The notes under the pieces were generated by a model, which saw only the letters and a program-made list of their open reading frames with translations, searched no databases and was not told the DNA's origin. A stretch of 64,000 nucleotides of DNA, taken from the NCBI GenBank assembly GCA_963971535.1, contig OZ020593.1, forward strand, positions 14,475,904 to 14,539,903. The letters run 5' to 3'. This DNA comes from Notolepis coatsorum (lineage: Eukaryota; Chordata; Actinopteri; Aulopiformes; Paralepididae). Of this stretch, positions 18,830 through 30,417 are shown in pieces. Every line of letters begins with the position of its first letter. Positions within the stretch are counted from its first letter, which is position 1. The position numbers and the translations under genes were made by a program.

Positions 18830-19600
18830 GTAAGAAGCATTTTGTATAAAAGTATTCTGTACTTCTGTATGACAACTATTAAAGAAACTTGAAACTTGAA
18901 ACTACATGTTATATGTTATAGTTGCATTGGTTTGAGGCGAACAATCCAAATCTAGTGTATGAGGAACATCATGGATTATGCTGAGAAAGGAAGTAAGTAA
19001 GAAATCGGGCTAGGGTTCCAAAAATCTGAAGTTTTTTTTTATTTTTAAATGGGTGGTATTCTCCTGTGCTCTCTCCATTCAAAACGTTGTGTCTAACCAC
19101 TAGAGGGCGCAACAACAAAGGCAAACAAACAAGCCGACTCGTCGTCCACAACAACACAACATAGCAGAGATGGAGAACCCCCCCCCTACTTGAAAAGAAA
19201 ATGCCCTGCCAGGGATATTAATATCGGGATATTATCAGCAGGGAATCCCCAGGTTCTTAAATTAGTGGACTCCGGTGGCTAAGATGTATCATAGCTACTG
19301 CAAATAGCCACCTAAATTGGAGTTGTAGACTGCATGCCATAGTCATAGTAGATGAGTTCACATGTAGTAGTATGAAAAACGGAATTAATTTACAGATTAT
19401 CTATGAAGAAGTTTATGTTACAGTTTGATGAACATAAAATACCAACACACTCACTCAACCTGATCATCAGTCGGAGCCTGTCTAATTGCAGTGTTTTTTT
19501 TTTTATTATTATTTTCTTACATGTTTTGTCATCAATTTATTGTAATTAGTGTGAAATGTGAATGCATATTTTTGTGTCACCATGTAAGTTATTGGACCCC
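18830..19600. other. Unassigned intergenic sequence
   Basis: No gene or classified repeat. A small T-run lies at 19,489-19,503 and a C-run near 19,180. Nothing else stands out. Confidence 0.4.
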
Positions 19601-19619
19601 AGGAAGAATAGGTGCTGCT

Positions 19620-19930
19620 ATGCAAAAGATTAGATTAGACTCAAATGTATTGTCATTAAACAGCACAAGTAAAGTACAAAAACAATTATGTGATACAGGT
19701 ATAAAGATGGTAGGTAGTAAGTCATACTGGCCAGCAGCGCAACTAGTAAGAGTGTAAGGGATATGTATAGATATATAGTATCTACAGATATGTAAAAATG
19801 ATTATTATGCAGGTATGTACAGAAATGTGGATATAAATATATATACGGTAAAGAAAAAACAAATATATAAGGTATACAGCATTATTGTACATGCTATGAT
19901 ACAGAGTAATATAGGTTGTATGCCGATGTA

Positions 19931-19963
<33 letters not shown>

Positions 19964-20045
19964 GCCGATGTATAAGCAGGTATATAAAATGATTATATGC
20001 ACTTATATTCAGACAGACAGACATATGCGGTAAGTCATACTGGCC
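19620..20045 (-). repeat. LINE 3'-end-like repeat, family III, with TTAC and TA microsatellites
   Basis: The block begins gattagactcaaatgtattg and continues with cagcacaagtaaagtac and ggtagtaagtcatactggcc. It contains (ttac)n at 19,931-19,962 and is followed by (ta)n at 20,067-20,084. Confidence 0.65.
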
Positions 20046-20050
20046 AGCAG

Positions 20051-20082
<32 letters not shown>

Positions 20083-20125
20083 TAATAACAGTTTGTCCAA
20101 CAGTAAACAAACAAAACAAAGCTCA

Positions 20126-21745
20126 GATTCAGATTCAGATTACTTTATTCACCATATTGTACAGGTACAAATGGAACGTGATTTGACATTACAGTGCATG
20201 ATTTTCTTCACAAATAGGAATAAACATAATAATAAATAAATAAATAAGTGCAAAACAGGACAGAACAGTGAGACAACAGTAAGACAGTAAAGTGCAGTGG
20301 TTGGGGACATGGATACAGTGCAGCACAGTTCAAGTCCAGAGGTCCAGCGCTAGCAGCTCGCCATAGAGGGGGGGAGCAGGGGGGGACCTGACTAATTTAC
20401 CAGGCGAGCTGCTGAGGGGAAGAAGCTGAGTCTATGGCGGGATTTTAATGTCTTGGGCAGCCGTAGCCGCCTGCCGTGGGGGAGCATAATGAAGAGGCTG
20501 TGACCCGGGTGGGCGGGGTCTGCCATGATCTTCCTCGCCCTCCTCAAGGCCCTGGTGGAATGTAGGGACTCGAGGGAGGAAAGGGGGCAGCCGATCACCC
20601 TCTCCGCTGATCGTATCACCCGCTGCAGCTTGGCCTTGTCCCTGACCGTGGCTGCAGGGAACCAGGTGATGATGGAGAGGGTGAGGATGGACTGGATGAT
20701 GGCAGTGTAAAACTGGACCATCATAGTCCTCGGCAGCCTGAACTTCCTCAGCTGACGTAGGAAGAACATCCTCTTCCGGGCCTTTTTGTTGACAGCGATG
20801 GTGTTCAGCTCCCATTTCAGGTCCCGGGAGAGTGTCATGCCGAGGAAGCGGCAGGACTCCACAGAGGCCACCGGGGTGCCTCCCAGAATGATCGGGGTGG
20901 GGGGGGCTGCCTTCCGCCTGAAGTCCACTACCATCTCCACTTTTCTGGGGGTTGAGATCCAGGTTGTTGCAGCTGCACCAGCTCTGCAGCCTCTCGATCT
21001 CCCTCCTGTAGGCAGACTCGTCCCCCCTGGAGATGAGACCCACCAGGGTGGTATCGTCCGTAAACTTCAGGAGTTTGACCGAGGGGTGCAGAGAGACGCA
21101 GCTGTTGGTGTACAGGGAGAATAGTAGTGGGGACAGAACGCAGCCCTGTGGGGAGCCAGTGCTGATGGACTTGGGATCGGAGATGTTAATTTCCAACTTC
21201 ACCCGCTGTGACCTGTTAGTCAGGAAGTCTGTGATCCACCTGCAGGTAGAGTCCGGCACCTGCAGCAGGGACATCTGATGCTCCAGGATGTGCGGGAGGA
21301 TGGTGTTGAAGGCCGAGCTGAAGTCCACCAACAGAATCCTGGCGTAGGTCCCTGCAGTGTCCAGGTGTTCCAGGACGTAATGCAGAGCCATGTTCACAGC
21401 ATCGTCCGTGGAACGGTTGGCTCTGTATGCAAACTGCAGGGGGTCTAGAAGAGGGTCTCTGTAGTGGACTTCAGGTGGGCCAGGACAAGGCGCTCAAAGA
21501 CCTTCATGACCACAGACATCAGGGCGACCGGTCTGTAGTCATTAAGGCCTGGCTGCGACCTTGGCCTTCTTGGGGACGGGGATGATGGTCGAGGCCTTAA
21601 AACACGCTGGGACCCGACACAGCTCCAGTGTGGTGTTAAAAATGTTAGTGAACACTGGGGACAGCTGGTCGGCGCAGTGCTTCAAGGTGGCAGGTGAAAT
21701 AGAGTCAGGACCGGCTGCCTTCCGGGGGTTTTGACTCTAATGGGG
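20126..21745 (-). pseudogene. Rex1/CR1-like LINE: degraded reverse transcriptase and 3' tail
   Basis: Minus-strand frames encode a non-LTR reverse transcriptase. RPVALMSVVMKVFERLV lies near 21.5 kb, then VDFSSAFNTILPHILEHQM, STGSPQGCVLSPLLFSLYTN and KFTDDTTLVG. FTDD replaces the usual (F/Y)ADD catalytic box. After a frame change the C-terminal domain follows (ESCRFLGMTLSRDLKWE to LRLPKTLKSRHRLSFFP), ending with a stop near 20392. At least two frameshifts make it non-functional. The 3' tail is a GAATCT-type repeat (gattcagattcagatt on the plus strand at 20,129). It is 5'-truncated near 21.75 kb, where a family I tail follows. Confidence 0.85.
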
Positions 21746-21779
21746 GTCTAAATAAAACGAACAAACCATCACGAATAAT

Positions 21780-21995
21780 GTTAATTGGTTACAGCAACTG
21801 TCTATCTGTATGTCGTCATGTGTGTCATATCTGTTATGATGAATTGAAAATGGGGGACCCTGATGTAAACAAGACGAAAGTCTTTCTCTGGTCTGCATCC
21901 CCTTAACAATTGTGTATTGAGCCGTAATGTTTATTGTACCCATTCTGCAATCTGTTAATAACATTTTCAATCAATCAATCAATCAATCAGACCTC
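21780..21995 (+). mobile_element. L2-like LINE 3' end, family I
   Basis: tgaattgaaaatgggggacc, gtctttctctggtctgcatc, cattctgcaatctgttaata, then caatcaatcaatcaatcaat. It is a heavily 5'-truncated copy. Confidence 0.85.
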
Positions 21996-21999
21996 TGCA

Positions 22000-22555
22000 T
22001 GTGTGTGTGTGCATGTGTGCGTGTGTATAGACTTGTGGTGGGCCATCTGCCTTCCCGTTGTGTCGGTTCACACAGATCACTGGAGAAGAACTAAACCTAG
22101 TAGTGTGTTTCATCGTGATTCTCACGTCTCGAAAATGTGGAATTCCTCTCATCATCAAGCGACATTAATCTAAATGAAGGAGGAAAGAGGAGAATAATGT
22201 CGGAGAGCCAGCGGGTGCGGCTTCACACTCCAGAGAGGAGGTCGTGGACATTTGTCCTCTTTTGTATTTCCTCACCACCGAGTCGCAGTGTTGTGGTTGT
22301 GGACATTTTGGATCCTTTCTTTTAATGCAACAATGATCGGCGTTTGAACCGAGGGCCGTTTCTTTACTAGAAAAGGGCCGTTCGCTTTGTTTATCTGAAT
22401 AGAAAAGGGGGAATTATTGTTGTTTTGTGTTGTCTCCCCCCGAGAGAGAGAAACAACTTTAGTTAAAGGAGAGAGAGAGGGAGAACTAGCGAGTAGGGTC
22501 CAGCTGCAGCGCCGGAGAAGCCTCTCACTGGGCAAGCCTGTGGCGCGCGCCCTGA
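22000..22555. other. Unassigned sequence with a shared 20-bp GC motif
   Basis: There is a short tgtgtgcatgtgtgcgtgtg run at the start and no gene. At 22,498-22,518 the sequence gtccagctgcagcgccggag is nearly identical, in either orientation, to sequence at 26,557, 40,127 and 42,205. Confidence 0.4.
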
Positions 22556-22870
22556 TAATAATAATAATAATAATAATAGATTTTATTTGTAATGTGCTTT
22601 ACAATTGCGGGGCAAATCTCAAAGCGCTACAGTTAAAATAACATAAGAACTAGCGAGAATAAAGGAAGAAGGAATAAAAAAAAACAGGCAAGACTAAACA
22701 TAGAATAACATAGAGAAACATAGAATAAATAAAGCTGATCAAATAAATTGGTAAAAGAACATAAAATACGTGGAGCTAATTTTTTTTATAAAAAGTCAAC
22801 CGAAAGCTCTACTAAAAAGGTGAGTTTTGAGGCCTTTCTTGATGTAAGTCGTCTGGCGTAAAGTACGGGA
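22556..22870 (-). mobile_element. Retroelement 3' end with ATA/ATT tail, minus strand
   Basis: It starts taataataataataatagat, then tttatttgtaatgtgcttta and aatctcaaagcgctac, followed by an A-rich body with repeated aacatagaataacatag. This is the usual look of a reversed teleost SINE or short LINE 3' end. Confidence 0.55.
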
Positions 22871-22879
22871 GGGGACGTC

Positions 22880-23870
22880 ACTCTTCTACATTGGGCCTAG
22901 CCCCTCCCCCTTGACCAAGCTCGGTTGAGACGTGCGGTTGTTGGAGAGGCGTCTCTACAATTCGTAGCCGCATTTCTGCAGACCCCTCTCTGATTGGTTG
23001 AGGCCATTTCTGCAGACCCCTCTCTGATTGGCCGAGCGCGCGCATGCGCATGAGCCGCGACAGCTGGCTGTGTTGTGAAATGTGCATAACGTTATGAATA
23101 AACCGCGAAGTCACGCGAAATAACGTTATACGCGAATCTGTTATTATTAGTAAGACACAACATTTCCGTAGCAATTGACCACCAGACTCTTTCTCTTAAG
23201 GCATTAACTGGGTTAATTAATATAAATGTTATATTGTAACTGTCTAGTTACACATTGGTTCCGAAACATGTATGTTCCAGGCTGCAATTAAAACTTTTAA
23301 TCTGAGAGAGCGAAGCCGGCGAGCGATTATTATTGGTTTTTAATGACAAACCAATTACATAATCCTATCCAACATATGTGTAAAGGCACACACAACATAT
23401 TCCAGTTAACGGTATATTTTTTTAATGATTCGTTATGGCGTAATCAATACTTCCATGCGTATAAATTGCGTTCGCGACCTCCATGTTTTGGGGCTATTCA
23501 TCAGAAAACTCTCATCAGAAAACTCGGATCCGGGATTCGGCTCCCATCCGTCGGGCAACAACTGTGGGTTTTCAGCCTCTCTCTCTGGAGCTTAACGGAG
23601 TTTCGACTCCTGGCTAGAGGAGCTTGTCGCGGCTCATGCGCATGCGCGCGCTCGGCCAATCAGAGAGGGGTCTGCAGAAATGGCCTCAACCAATCAGAGA
23701 GGGGTCTGCAGAAATGCGGCTACGAATTGTAGAGACGCGTTGGAGAGAGGGTCGCGGGCAATGCGTAGAGCTGCTGCGATTCACGAAGGGAGAGCACTGG
23801 CCAATCAGAGCAATGCGGAAGCACAAGTGCGTTGCCTTAAGTGTTCACGCGTCGCGGGCGGCCTGGAATT
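22880..23870. mobile_element. Inverted-repeat element with arms of about 110 bp
   Basis: The left arm (about 22,955-23,065) and right arm (about 23,625-23,738) are inverted copies. They contain ctacaattcgtagccgcat, two copies of gcagacccctctctgattgg and cgcgcatgcgcatgagccgc. The centre of about 560 bp is AT-rich with several aacgttat words. It looks like a non-autonomous DNA transposon, but its outermost ends and target duplication are not certain. Confidence 0.6.
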
Positions 23871-23928
23871 GATTGATTGAAAACTTTATTAACAGATTGC
23901 AGAATGGGTACCATACAGTAAAATACTT
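23870..23928 (-). mobile_element. L2-like LINE 3' terminus, family I, minus strand fragment
   Basis: ttgattgattgaaaacttta, ttaacagattgcagaatggg and taccatacag: the last 55 bases of family I in reverse. It directly abuts a plus-strand copy of the same family, giving a tail-out head-to-head arrangement. Confidence 0.8.
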
Positions 23929-23934
23929 CCCTAA

Positions 23935-25170
23935 CCTCTATGGTTGAGGGCCTGTATGTTGCTTTGTTACAGGAAGGATTACCAGCCATTCTCTTCGGTT
24001 CAAATAACAAACTCAGCAAGACCGACGGCTTCTCGGTTACAGTGGGTGACAATATTATCACAAGGAAAGATGAAATTACCTACCTGGGTTCCATCCTAGA
24101 GGCTAATCTTTCCTGTGACAAAATGGCATCCAATGTAATAAAAAAAGTCAACCAACGAACGCGATTCTTGTACCGGATCTCCTCTCTGGTAAACAAGAAT
24201 ACCCTGAAGACTCTAGCAGGAGCACTCATTCAAGGGTACTACGACTATGCTTGCACCTCATGGTACCAAAGCACCTCAAAGGCACTAAAAAACAAATTAC
24301 AAACATCTCAAAACAAGCTAGTCAGACTACTACTTGACCTGACTCCTAGAACCCACCTCACCCCTGCCCACTTTGACAACCTAGGATGGCTTAGAGTAGA
24401 CGACAGAGTACAGCAACTTGCAATGGGCCTGGTCTACAAGATACACTACGCGACCAAGGTACCCATGTACATGTCAAAATACTTCCCAAAGGTCAGTGAA
24501 TACCACGATCACAACACCAGAGGGAGCTCCACAAATCATGTAAAACCCAGATTCGGCTCAAACAAGGGACTAAACACGTTTCGCAATTATGCCACATCAA
24601 TGTGGAACGCCCTGCCTAAAGCTGTAAAGGAATGTGAATCACTACCCACCTTCAAAAACACTCTCAAAAAACACCTACGTGAGACTGCAATTCGAAACTG
24701 GCCCCTACAAATGTCCTAACCTAGTTGTACAGTAAATGACCAAGTAAGGCTTTGTCAATATTCCAATGTACAGTGTAAAATGTGTGTGTGTCCCCTACCC
24801 AACCCCCCCCCCCCCCCACCTCCAATGTACAGCCCTCACCCAACCCCACCCCACCAACCTCCTCCAATGTACAGTTTCTATGCCAAATGTATATACACTC
24901 CTTTTCTGGACACTTTTGTATCACAAACAGTACTGTATTTGCAAATCTGATATGTCATAAATGTATAGATGTAGCAGTACTGTCTATCTGTATGTCATGT
25001 ATGTCATATATGTTATGATGAATTGAAAATGGGGGACCCTAATGTAAACAAGACGAAAGTCTTTCTCTGGTCTGCATCCCCTTAACAATTGTATGTATTG
25101 AGATGTACTGTACTGTACCCATTCTGCAATCTGTTAATAAACTTTTCAATCAATCAATCAATCAATTCAG
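23935..25170 (+). mobile_element. L2-like LINE with C-terminal reverse transcriptase region and full 3' UTR
   Basis: An open frame (about 23,940-24,719) encodes the thumb and C-terminal part of an L2-type reverse transcriptase: ILFGSNNKLSKTDGF, EITYLGSILEANLS, RFLYRISSLVNKNTLKTLAG, YDYACTSWYQ, TSMWNALPKAVKECESLP and FKNTLKKHLRE, then a stop. The catalytic domain is missing by 5' truncation. The 3' UTR (24,720-25,140) contains the C-rich stretch, gaattgaaaatgggggaccc and gcaatctgttaataaactt, ending in (caat)n. It is the parent type of the family I tails scattered in this window. The frame is undamaged, so the insertion is probably recent. Confidence 0.88.
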
Positions 25171-25227
25171 CCCTGACTGTCACTCTAACCTTAACCTCTC
25201 TTAGATGAGGGCCTAAACCTAACCCTT

Positions 25228-25560
25228 AACCCTCATGTTGTGTTAGGAATTGGCACCACTGACCGTTGTTAGCGGGTCAATGTTGACCCGGGGTCTAACT
25301 CAGTCCTGACCACTAAAAAGAAAGGAGTATCACTCAATATAGTTAATACTACATCCTAACTAACATTATATGCATTCATAACCATATAATCCCATTGTAA
25401 TTTGATTGTATGGCCCCCAAGACACATCATGTCCCTTATTTTTAAGATGAAAATGAGGTTGTTCAATCTGATCATAATATACTGAATGAAACGCGGTTTC
25501 ATTGCTGGGTTAAGTACTTCTATTCTATTCACATAATATGCTTACTTCATATATCTACTC
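25228..25560. mobile_element. Possible piggyBac-type MITE end
   Basis: ttaaccctcatgttgtgtta followed by gggtcaatgttgacccgggg matches the look of common teleost short elements that begin TTAACCCTC and carry a GGGTCAA/TTGACCC palindrome. I cannot find a clear second end. Confidence 0.35.
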
Positions 25561-25639
25561 TATTCACATATATGCTTACCACATGTATCTATTGCTATGT
25601 CCGCCCACTACAATCACATGAGCTGTCTAACGCCTGTCC

Positions 25640-25930
25640 CGTCTCCCTGTCCCCCTGTGAGTTGCTGTCCTGGAGTGTCGGACGTCCCGTGATGAAGGCC
25701 GGGAGGATGCGACCCTCTCTGCGTGCGGCGTGCCCTCCTGTCTCCGGAGGTCTCGTAGTGGTGACCGGAGTGCCGGACGTCCCGCGATGATGTCGGGGAG
25801 TTTGCGACCCTCTCTGCGCCGCCCCCTATCTCCCTGTCTCCGGCTGTCCCTGAGTAATGACCGGAGTGTTGAATGTCCCGTGATTAAGACAGGGAGGAGT
25901 CGAGGACGTGACCCTCTTTGCGCCGCCCCT
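25640..25930. repeat. Degenerate tandem repeat, about 100 bp x 3
   Basis: The pattern ggagtgtcggacgtcccgtgatgaagg recurs in three imperfect units (gtgtcggacgtcccgtgatg; gtgccggacgtcccgcgatg; gtgttgaatgtcccgtgatt), each followed by cgaccctctctgcg-like sequence. It forms the upstream part of a family IV LINE copy. Confidence 0.7.
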
Positions 25931-26440
25931 GTGCCTCAAATAGATTCGCTATCAGCTCTATCTTCAATCTTTCAAAATGTTCAGTTGCTATCGCTATCAG
26001 CTCTATCTTTAATCTTTCAAAATGTTCAGTTGCTATTGCATGCACTCATCTGTGTTTCACTACACACTTGAGTGCATGCTTACCAACTGTTAGTCTGCAA
26101 CACTACTATCACCGACATCTAAGAAGGGAGATCCCCCCTTGAATGGCCCTTCTAAGGTTTCTCTCCTCCACACTGCCTGTGGAGCATTTTTCCCTATTGT
26201 TAGGTTTTAGTGAGTTTTTCCTTACCTTCGCGTGGGGTAATGTCTGGGAGTGTTGCATTCTTTCATTTATTTGCATTTATTTTAAATGTGTTGGACCTTA
26301 TGGTGTTCTTGTTCTGTTCTTGACTTATTGTTATGTTTTCTTCTTGACTTGTTTAAAGAAGACTTGTACGGCCCATGGGGACATTAACGTGTGTTGTCGG
26401 GCCTTATAAATAAATTTGATTTGATTTGATTTGATTTATA
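25930..26440 (+). mobile_element. LINE 3' end, family IV, with perfect GATTT tail
   Basis: A 43-bp duplication (cgctatcagctctatctt... at about 25,949 and 25,992) comes first. Then catctaagaagggagatccc, gtttctctcctccacactgc, gagtttttccttaccttcgc, gacttgtttaaagaagactt and a tail of gatttgatttgatttgattt. Unlike the copy at 4030, it is not interrupted. Confidence 0.8.
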
Positions 26441-26555
26441 CTAAATGTGAAACCCATAGATAATAATGTTTTCTGACTATAATAGAACAATATTAGAATA
26501 TAACTTCTGAAAAAAAGTTTAGTAAATGTATTATTATTTTAGTATAGTTTTACCT

Positions 26556-26870
26556 TGATTCTCCGGAGCTGCAGCTGGACCCTATTGGGAGAGAGAACTA
26601 GCAGCACGCGCGGCGCCCGCGCGGGGGCTTCTGGGGGAACAGCTAGCTAACGGCTAAGCTAACTAACGGGCTAACGGTGGAAACAACACAGCGGCGAGAC
26701 TCTCTCCTCTCTCCGCGCTCTCTCGGTGTTCCTTCTCTTCTCTCGGCCAAATAATGCCAAACCCTCGACACATTTGGGGATTTTAAATCTCCAGGACGTA
26801 GCTGCTACCATCACCACGGCGGACGTTATTAAATGAAAGAGTAAAAAACTCGACGATAAGAGAGAGAGGT
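26556..26870 (+). promoter_or_regulatory. Candidate CpG-rich promoter / non-coding first exon
   Basis: This stretch is rich in CG dinucleotides compared with its surroundings (gcacgcgcggcgcccgcgcg at 26,604) and has pyrimidine-rich ctctctcctctctccgcgct, a common initiator context. It ends at gagagagag|gtaagagt (26,868-26,871), a near-consensus 5' splice site. No AUG-initiated frame of useful length is present, so it would be a 5' UTR exon of a plus-strand gene running to the right. The first 25 bases share a motif with nearby DNA transposons, which weakens the case. Confidence 0.35.
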
Positions 26871-27265
26871 AAGAGTCGTATTTTCACTTTCTCTCTTCAA
26901 CCGACGTTACTCTCTGTGTGTATGGGACCACACACAACCGTAACCGTCAACCGATAGCTTCTTCTGGGCTAATGTTTATTAAACTGTATTTCTTCTTCTT
27001 CTTTGAGATGCTGTGTCCCTGACTTGTGTGTTATTTGTTGAACTGCTGCTATCTGTAGATACTAAATAGGACGTGTTTGTGTGCCAACATTACAACACAT
27101 ACAGACACACAGTAGTCGGCGAGTGTAACGTCAATGGGGCTGTGGGCTGCTGTTGTTTCCATTGCATTGCAGGTAACGTTCTTAGTTAGATTGTCTTCTA
27201 GCTGATTTTGTTTTATGGTTTATTCTTATTTATTGTGTCTGTGTGTATGTGACGTTGCTGGCATC

Positions 27266-27270
27266 CGTAT

Positions 27271-27308
<38 letters not shown>

Positions 27309-27486
27309 ACAATGACACAATAACACACACAATAACACGCACACACACAGACACACAATGACACATACACACACACACACCTACACAGACACACACACTG
27401 TCACATACACACACACACATACACACACACGTACACACACACACACACACACATATATTATACACACACACCTACACACACACTGT

Positions 27487-27551
<65 letters not shown>
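27266..27551. repeat. (CA)n microsatellite, imperfect, about 285 bp
   Basis: Long ca runs with interruptions such as gacacacaatgacacaat and acacctacacacacactgtc. Any open frames in it are repeat artefacts. Confidence 0.95.
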
Positions 27552-27553
<2 letters not shown>

Positions 27554-27604
27554 GTAGCATATTATGTCTGGTGGTAAGGGGGATTGGGTTTCTTCATTGA
27601 GGGC

Positions 27605-27838
27605 TTACCAGTAAACAGTACTGTATTTGTAAATCTGGTATGTAATAAATGTCTGGATGGAACAGTACTGTCTATCTGTATGTCATGTATGTTATGATGC
27701 ATTGAAAATGGGGGACCCTTATGTAAACAAGACGAACGTCTTTCTCTGGTCTGCATCCCCTTAACAATTGTGTGTATTGAGCCGTAACTGTGTTGTACCC
27801 ATTCTGCAATCTGATAACATTTCCAATCAATCAATCAA
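27605..27838 (+). mobile_element. L2-like LINE 3' end, family I
   Basis: cagtactgtatttgtaaatc, cattgaaaatgggggaccct, gtctttctctggtctgcatc, then caatcaatcaatcaatc. Confidence 0.85.
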
Positions 27839-27839
27839 T

Positions 27840-29160
27840 CACCCTTATTGCTAGGGCACAACACAAGTACCTTGTGTTTTATTTATAAATGTAAATGTCT
27901 TGTTTTGTAAGGTCGTTGTGAATGATGGTAACATCGGTGTCTTGACGAGCTGAAATGACGGTTTGAAAAGGGGGCCTGTCAAACTGGCTTCCTACATCAT
28001 CTAACTAACAGACACTTATAACCAGTATGGATGTTGTGCTCGAATGTGGACTGAATTCTAACGTGGACTGAATTCTGAAGGGGTTTCGAAATTAGCTCAG
28101 ATTCCTCTGCTGGCAGAGCTGCTGTTGTTTGCTGGATGCATCGCGTTGCCCTCCATGATCCACACAATCAGTCCCCAATGCAGCTGCATTGAAAGATAAC
28201 TCACTGAGAGGAGCTTCAACATATGTAGCTATAACGATGTAAATGTTACTGCTCTTCTCTTCACGACCATCTTGGAGGAGTAACGTTAGCTTACATTTGT
28301 CGATGCCCCTCTCTCTCAGTTACATTGCAACGCAGCTGCTCAGAAGCTCTTCCTCTGCACTTTCACATGTCTCACACTTTTGTCTAATCAGATTAGTATC
28401 CCCGGCTAACCACGCCGGTGTCATTTAATCCCCCCGTGTTAAGATTTGGAGACGGAGAGAGACCGCTAATCTGTGTAGCAGGGGCTCAATTTGAGGGGAT
28501 TTGGTTGTGTGAAACTTGTGACCTCCACGTCCATCATTTGCTAATGACTTCATCCTTGGCTTTGTAACTGTGCGCCAGGGAAAATGTGAAGGAACAACCA
28601 GACAGGTAGCCTATTTAATCTGGGAATCTGTCATTGAACCGACGTAATGACATTCCATTAGATTTCTTTTAATTCATTTTTTTTACGACACTGGTAACAT
28701 ATTTACACTTGATGGTCTGGTCAGATAATAATGCCTTAAGACTGGTAGAGAGAACAGCTAACGTTATAATAACATGCATTTACGCTTTATCATGCACGGT
28801 TATACCCAGCTTCTGCAGGTAATTATCAAGCGACGAAGCGAATGTAATACGATTTTCTATGGAGATTGACACATAGAAGTATCTTCATTGTGGGTCATCT
28901 CTGGCTCAAGCTATTAAACGGGTATCAGAACCTCTAATTGACCGAGCTAAATTGGTTCTTGAACGGAATTTGGACCCTATTATTTTGCCGAAGGATAAGC
29001 AGAAGGGCGACATATTATTAGACTGGTCGTAGCACCATTGTTGGCATCCTTTGATACCTGCTGGAGACTGAGTAGGTCTCCACTTTCCTCACATCTGAAC
29101 CATTTACAACATTAATTTATGACACTTCCCATCATGCTCTTTGCTTGCTGATTGAACTTT
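27840..29160. other. Low-repeat stretch, no gene seen
   Basis: About 1.3 kb with no recognised transposon, microsatellite or exon. If the candidate first exon at 26.6-26.9 kb is real, this would be its first intron. Confidence 0.45.
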
Positions 29161-29161
29161 T

Positions 29162-29345
29162 AGATTAGATTATCATGTATTGTAAATTTGTCATCACGCA
29201 GCACAAGTACAGTACAATGAAAAGAAGTTTGGCATGTAACAGTTGATTAAACTGGGTATTATTGTACACATGCTATCATACAGAGGTATATGCAGGTGTA
29301 TAAGTAGGTATATAGAAGGACTATTATGCAGGTATATTGAATGAA
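29162..29345 (-). repeat. LINE 3'-end-like repeat, family III fragment
   Basis: agattagattatcatgtatt, cagcacaagtacagtacaat and attaaactgggtattattgt. Confidence 0.6.
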
Positions 29346-29764
29346 TGATTATAACTGATGCCAAATTATGTGCATGTAACAATCTTCTGATACCAAATAG
29401 CCTAGTGAGACAATCTTTTGGCCCATAGCAACAACTACACACACCTCATCCTCATCTGTCAACAAAACACCATGGATGCACTCTGCATGGCCCCACTCCT
29501 ATCCACCTGATGACAGTAAACACAGTGGACCATCTCTCTGATCCTACATGCTTACAACACGATCACATTATTCTGTATTCTGTATATATCAATCTGAACA
29601 ACTGTTTCACAAAGGATACATTTTAGCACCGAGTCTGAATATTTGAACTCACATCAGACATCATATTTTAGGATGGATCCATTTAAGTCAGTGGATCAGA
29701 TTGAATCCTCCTAGAATTTCCTTGTCATAGGCCAATGTTGTCCTGAAAGTAGTGTCCAATCATG
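29346..29764. other. Unassigned sequence
   Basis: About 420 bases with no gene or classified repeat. Confidence 0.4.
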
Positions 29765-30125
29765 CTGTATATACCGTATATATATATATATTCATTCTTA
29801 CCATATATATCTATCCACATCTGTCTGTACTTTGTACATACCTGCATATAATCCTTTTTACATTCTGTAGTGTAGATAAAGATACTATATAATACTATAT
29901 CTGTATCCCTTACCTACTCTTACTAGTTACTCTGCTGGCCAGTACGACTTACTAACCATACTTGTCTTTATACCTGTATCACTGTACATTAATACTACAA
30001 CTCTTTACATATATCTGATTAGTACTATTACTCAGTACTAATTTATATATTTTATACCCAGTTCAGTCACCTGTACATTGATTTGCACTATCGCACTTCA
30101 CTGTCACATTTGCACTCTTGTAGAG
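29765..30125 (+). repeat. LINE 3'-end-like repeat, family III, opposite orientation
   Basis: This is the reverse complement of the other family III copies: tgtacatacctgcatataat, cttactagttactctgctgg, ccagtacgacttactaacca and cactatcgcacttcactgtc. It shows more of the upstream part than most copies but no coding frame. Confidence 0.65.
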
Positions 30126-30415
30126 TAATATAGACTAGGATACCACTATGCACAGCCTACCTTAGACGAGTGTCTAGGTTTCCTTAGCTGTATGTTTTGT
30201 GATTTATGGCATTTTCCATGTGGCCTCGACTCTTGACAATGGTGATCCATTCCTCCCCCTGAAAAGGAAATATTTAGGCTAGACGGACCTGTAAGATACA
30301 TCAGCCCTGAGCCCATGTGTTCAGAGCGTGCTAGCGCTATAGACTGTTTCCATTAAGGCATAGATAATACACATGTGGGGAATATGCACTGTAGCCATCC
30401 TTTAAGAAATGTAAG
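30126..30415. other. Unassigned sequence
   Basis: About 290 bases with no recognisable feature. Confidence 0.4.
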
Positions 30416-30417
30416 AG

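Noticed and set aside
23870-25170. Twin-priming 5' inversion of a single LINE
   Set aside because: The inverted piece is the 3' terminus itself, whereas twin priming inverts an upstream internal segment. Two separate insertions explain it better.
27226-27600. His/Thr-rich and Cys/Val-rich open frames
   Set aside because: Artefacts of a (CA)n array.
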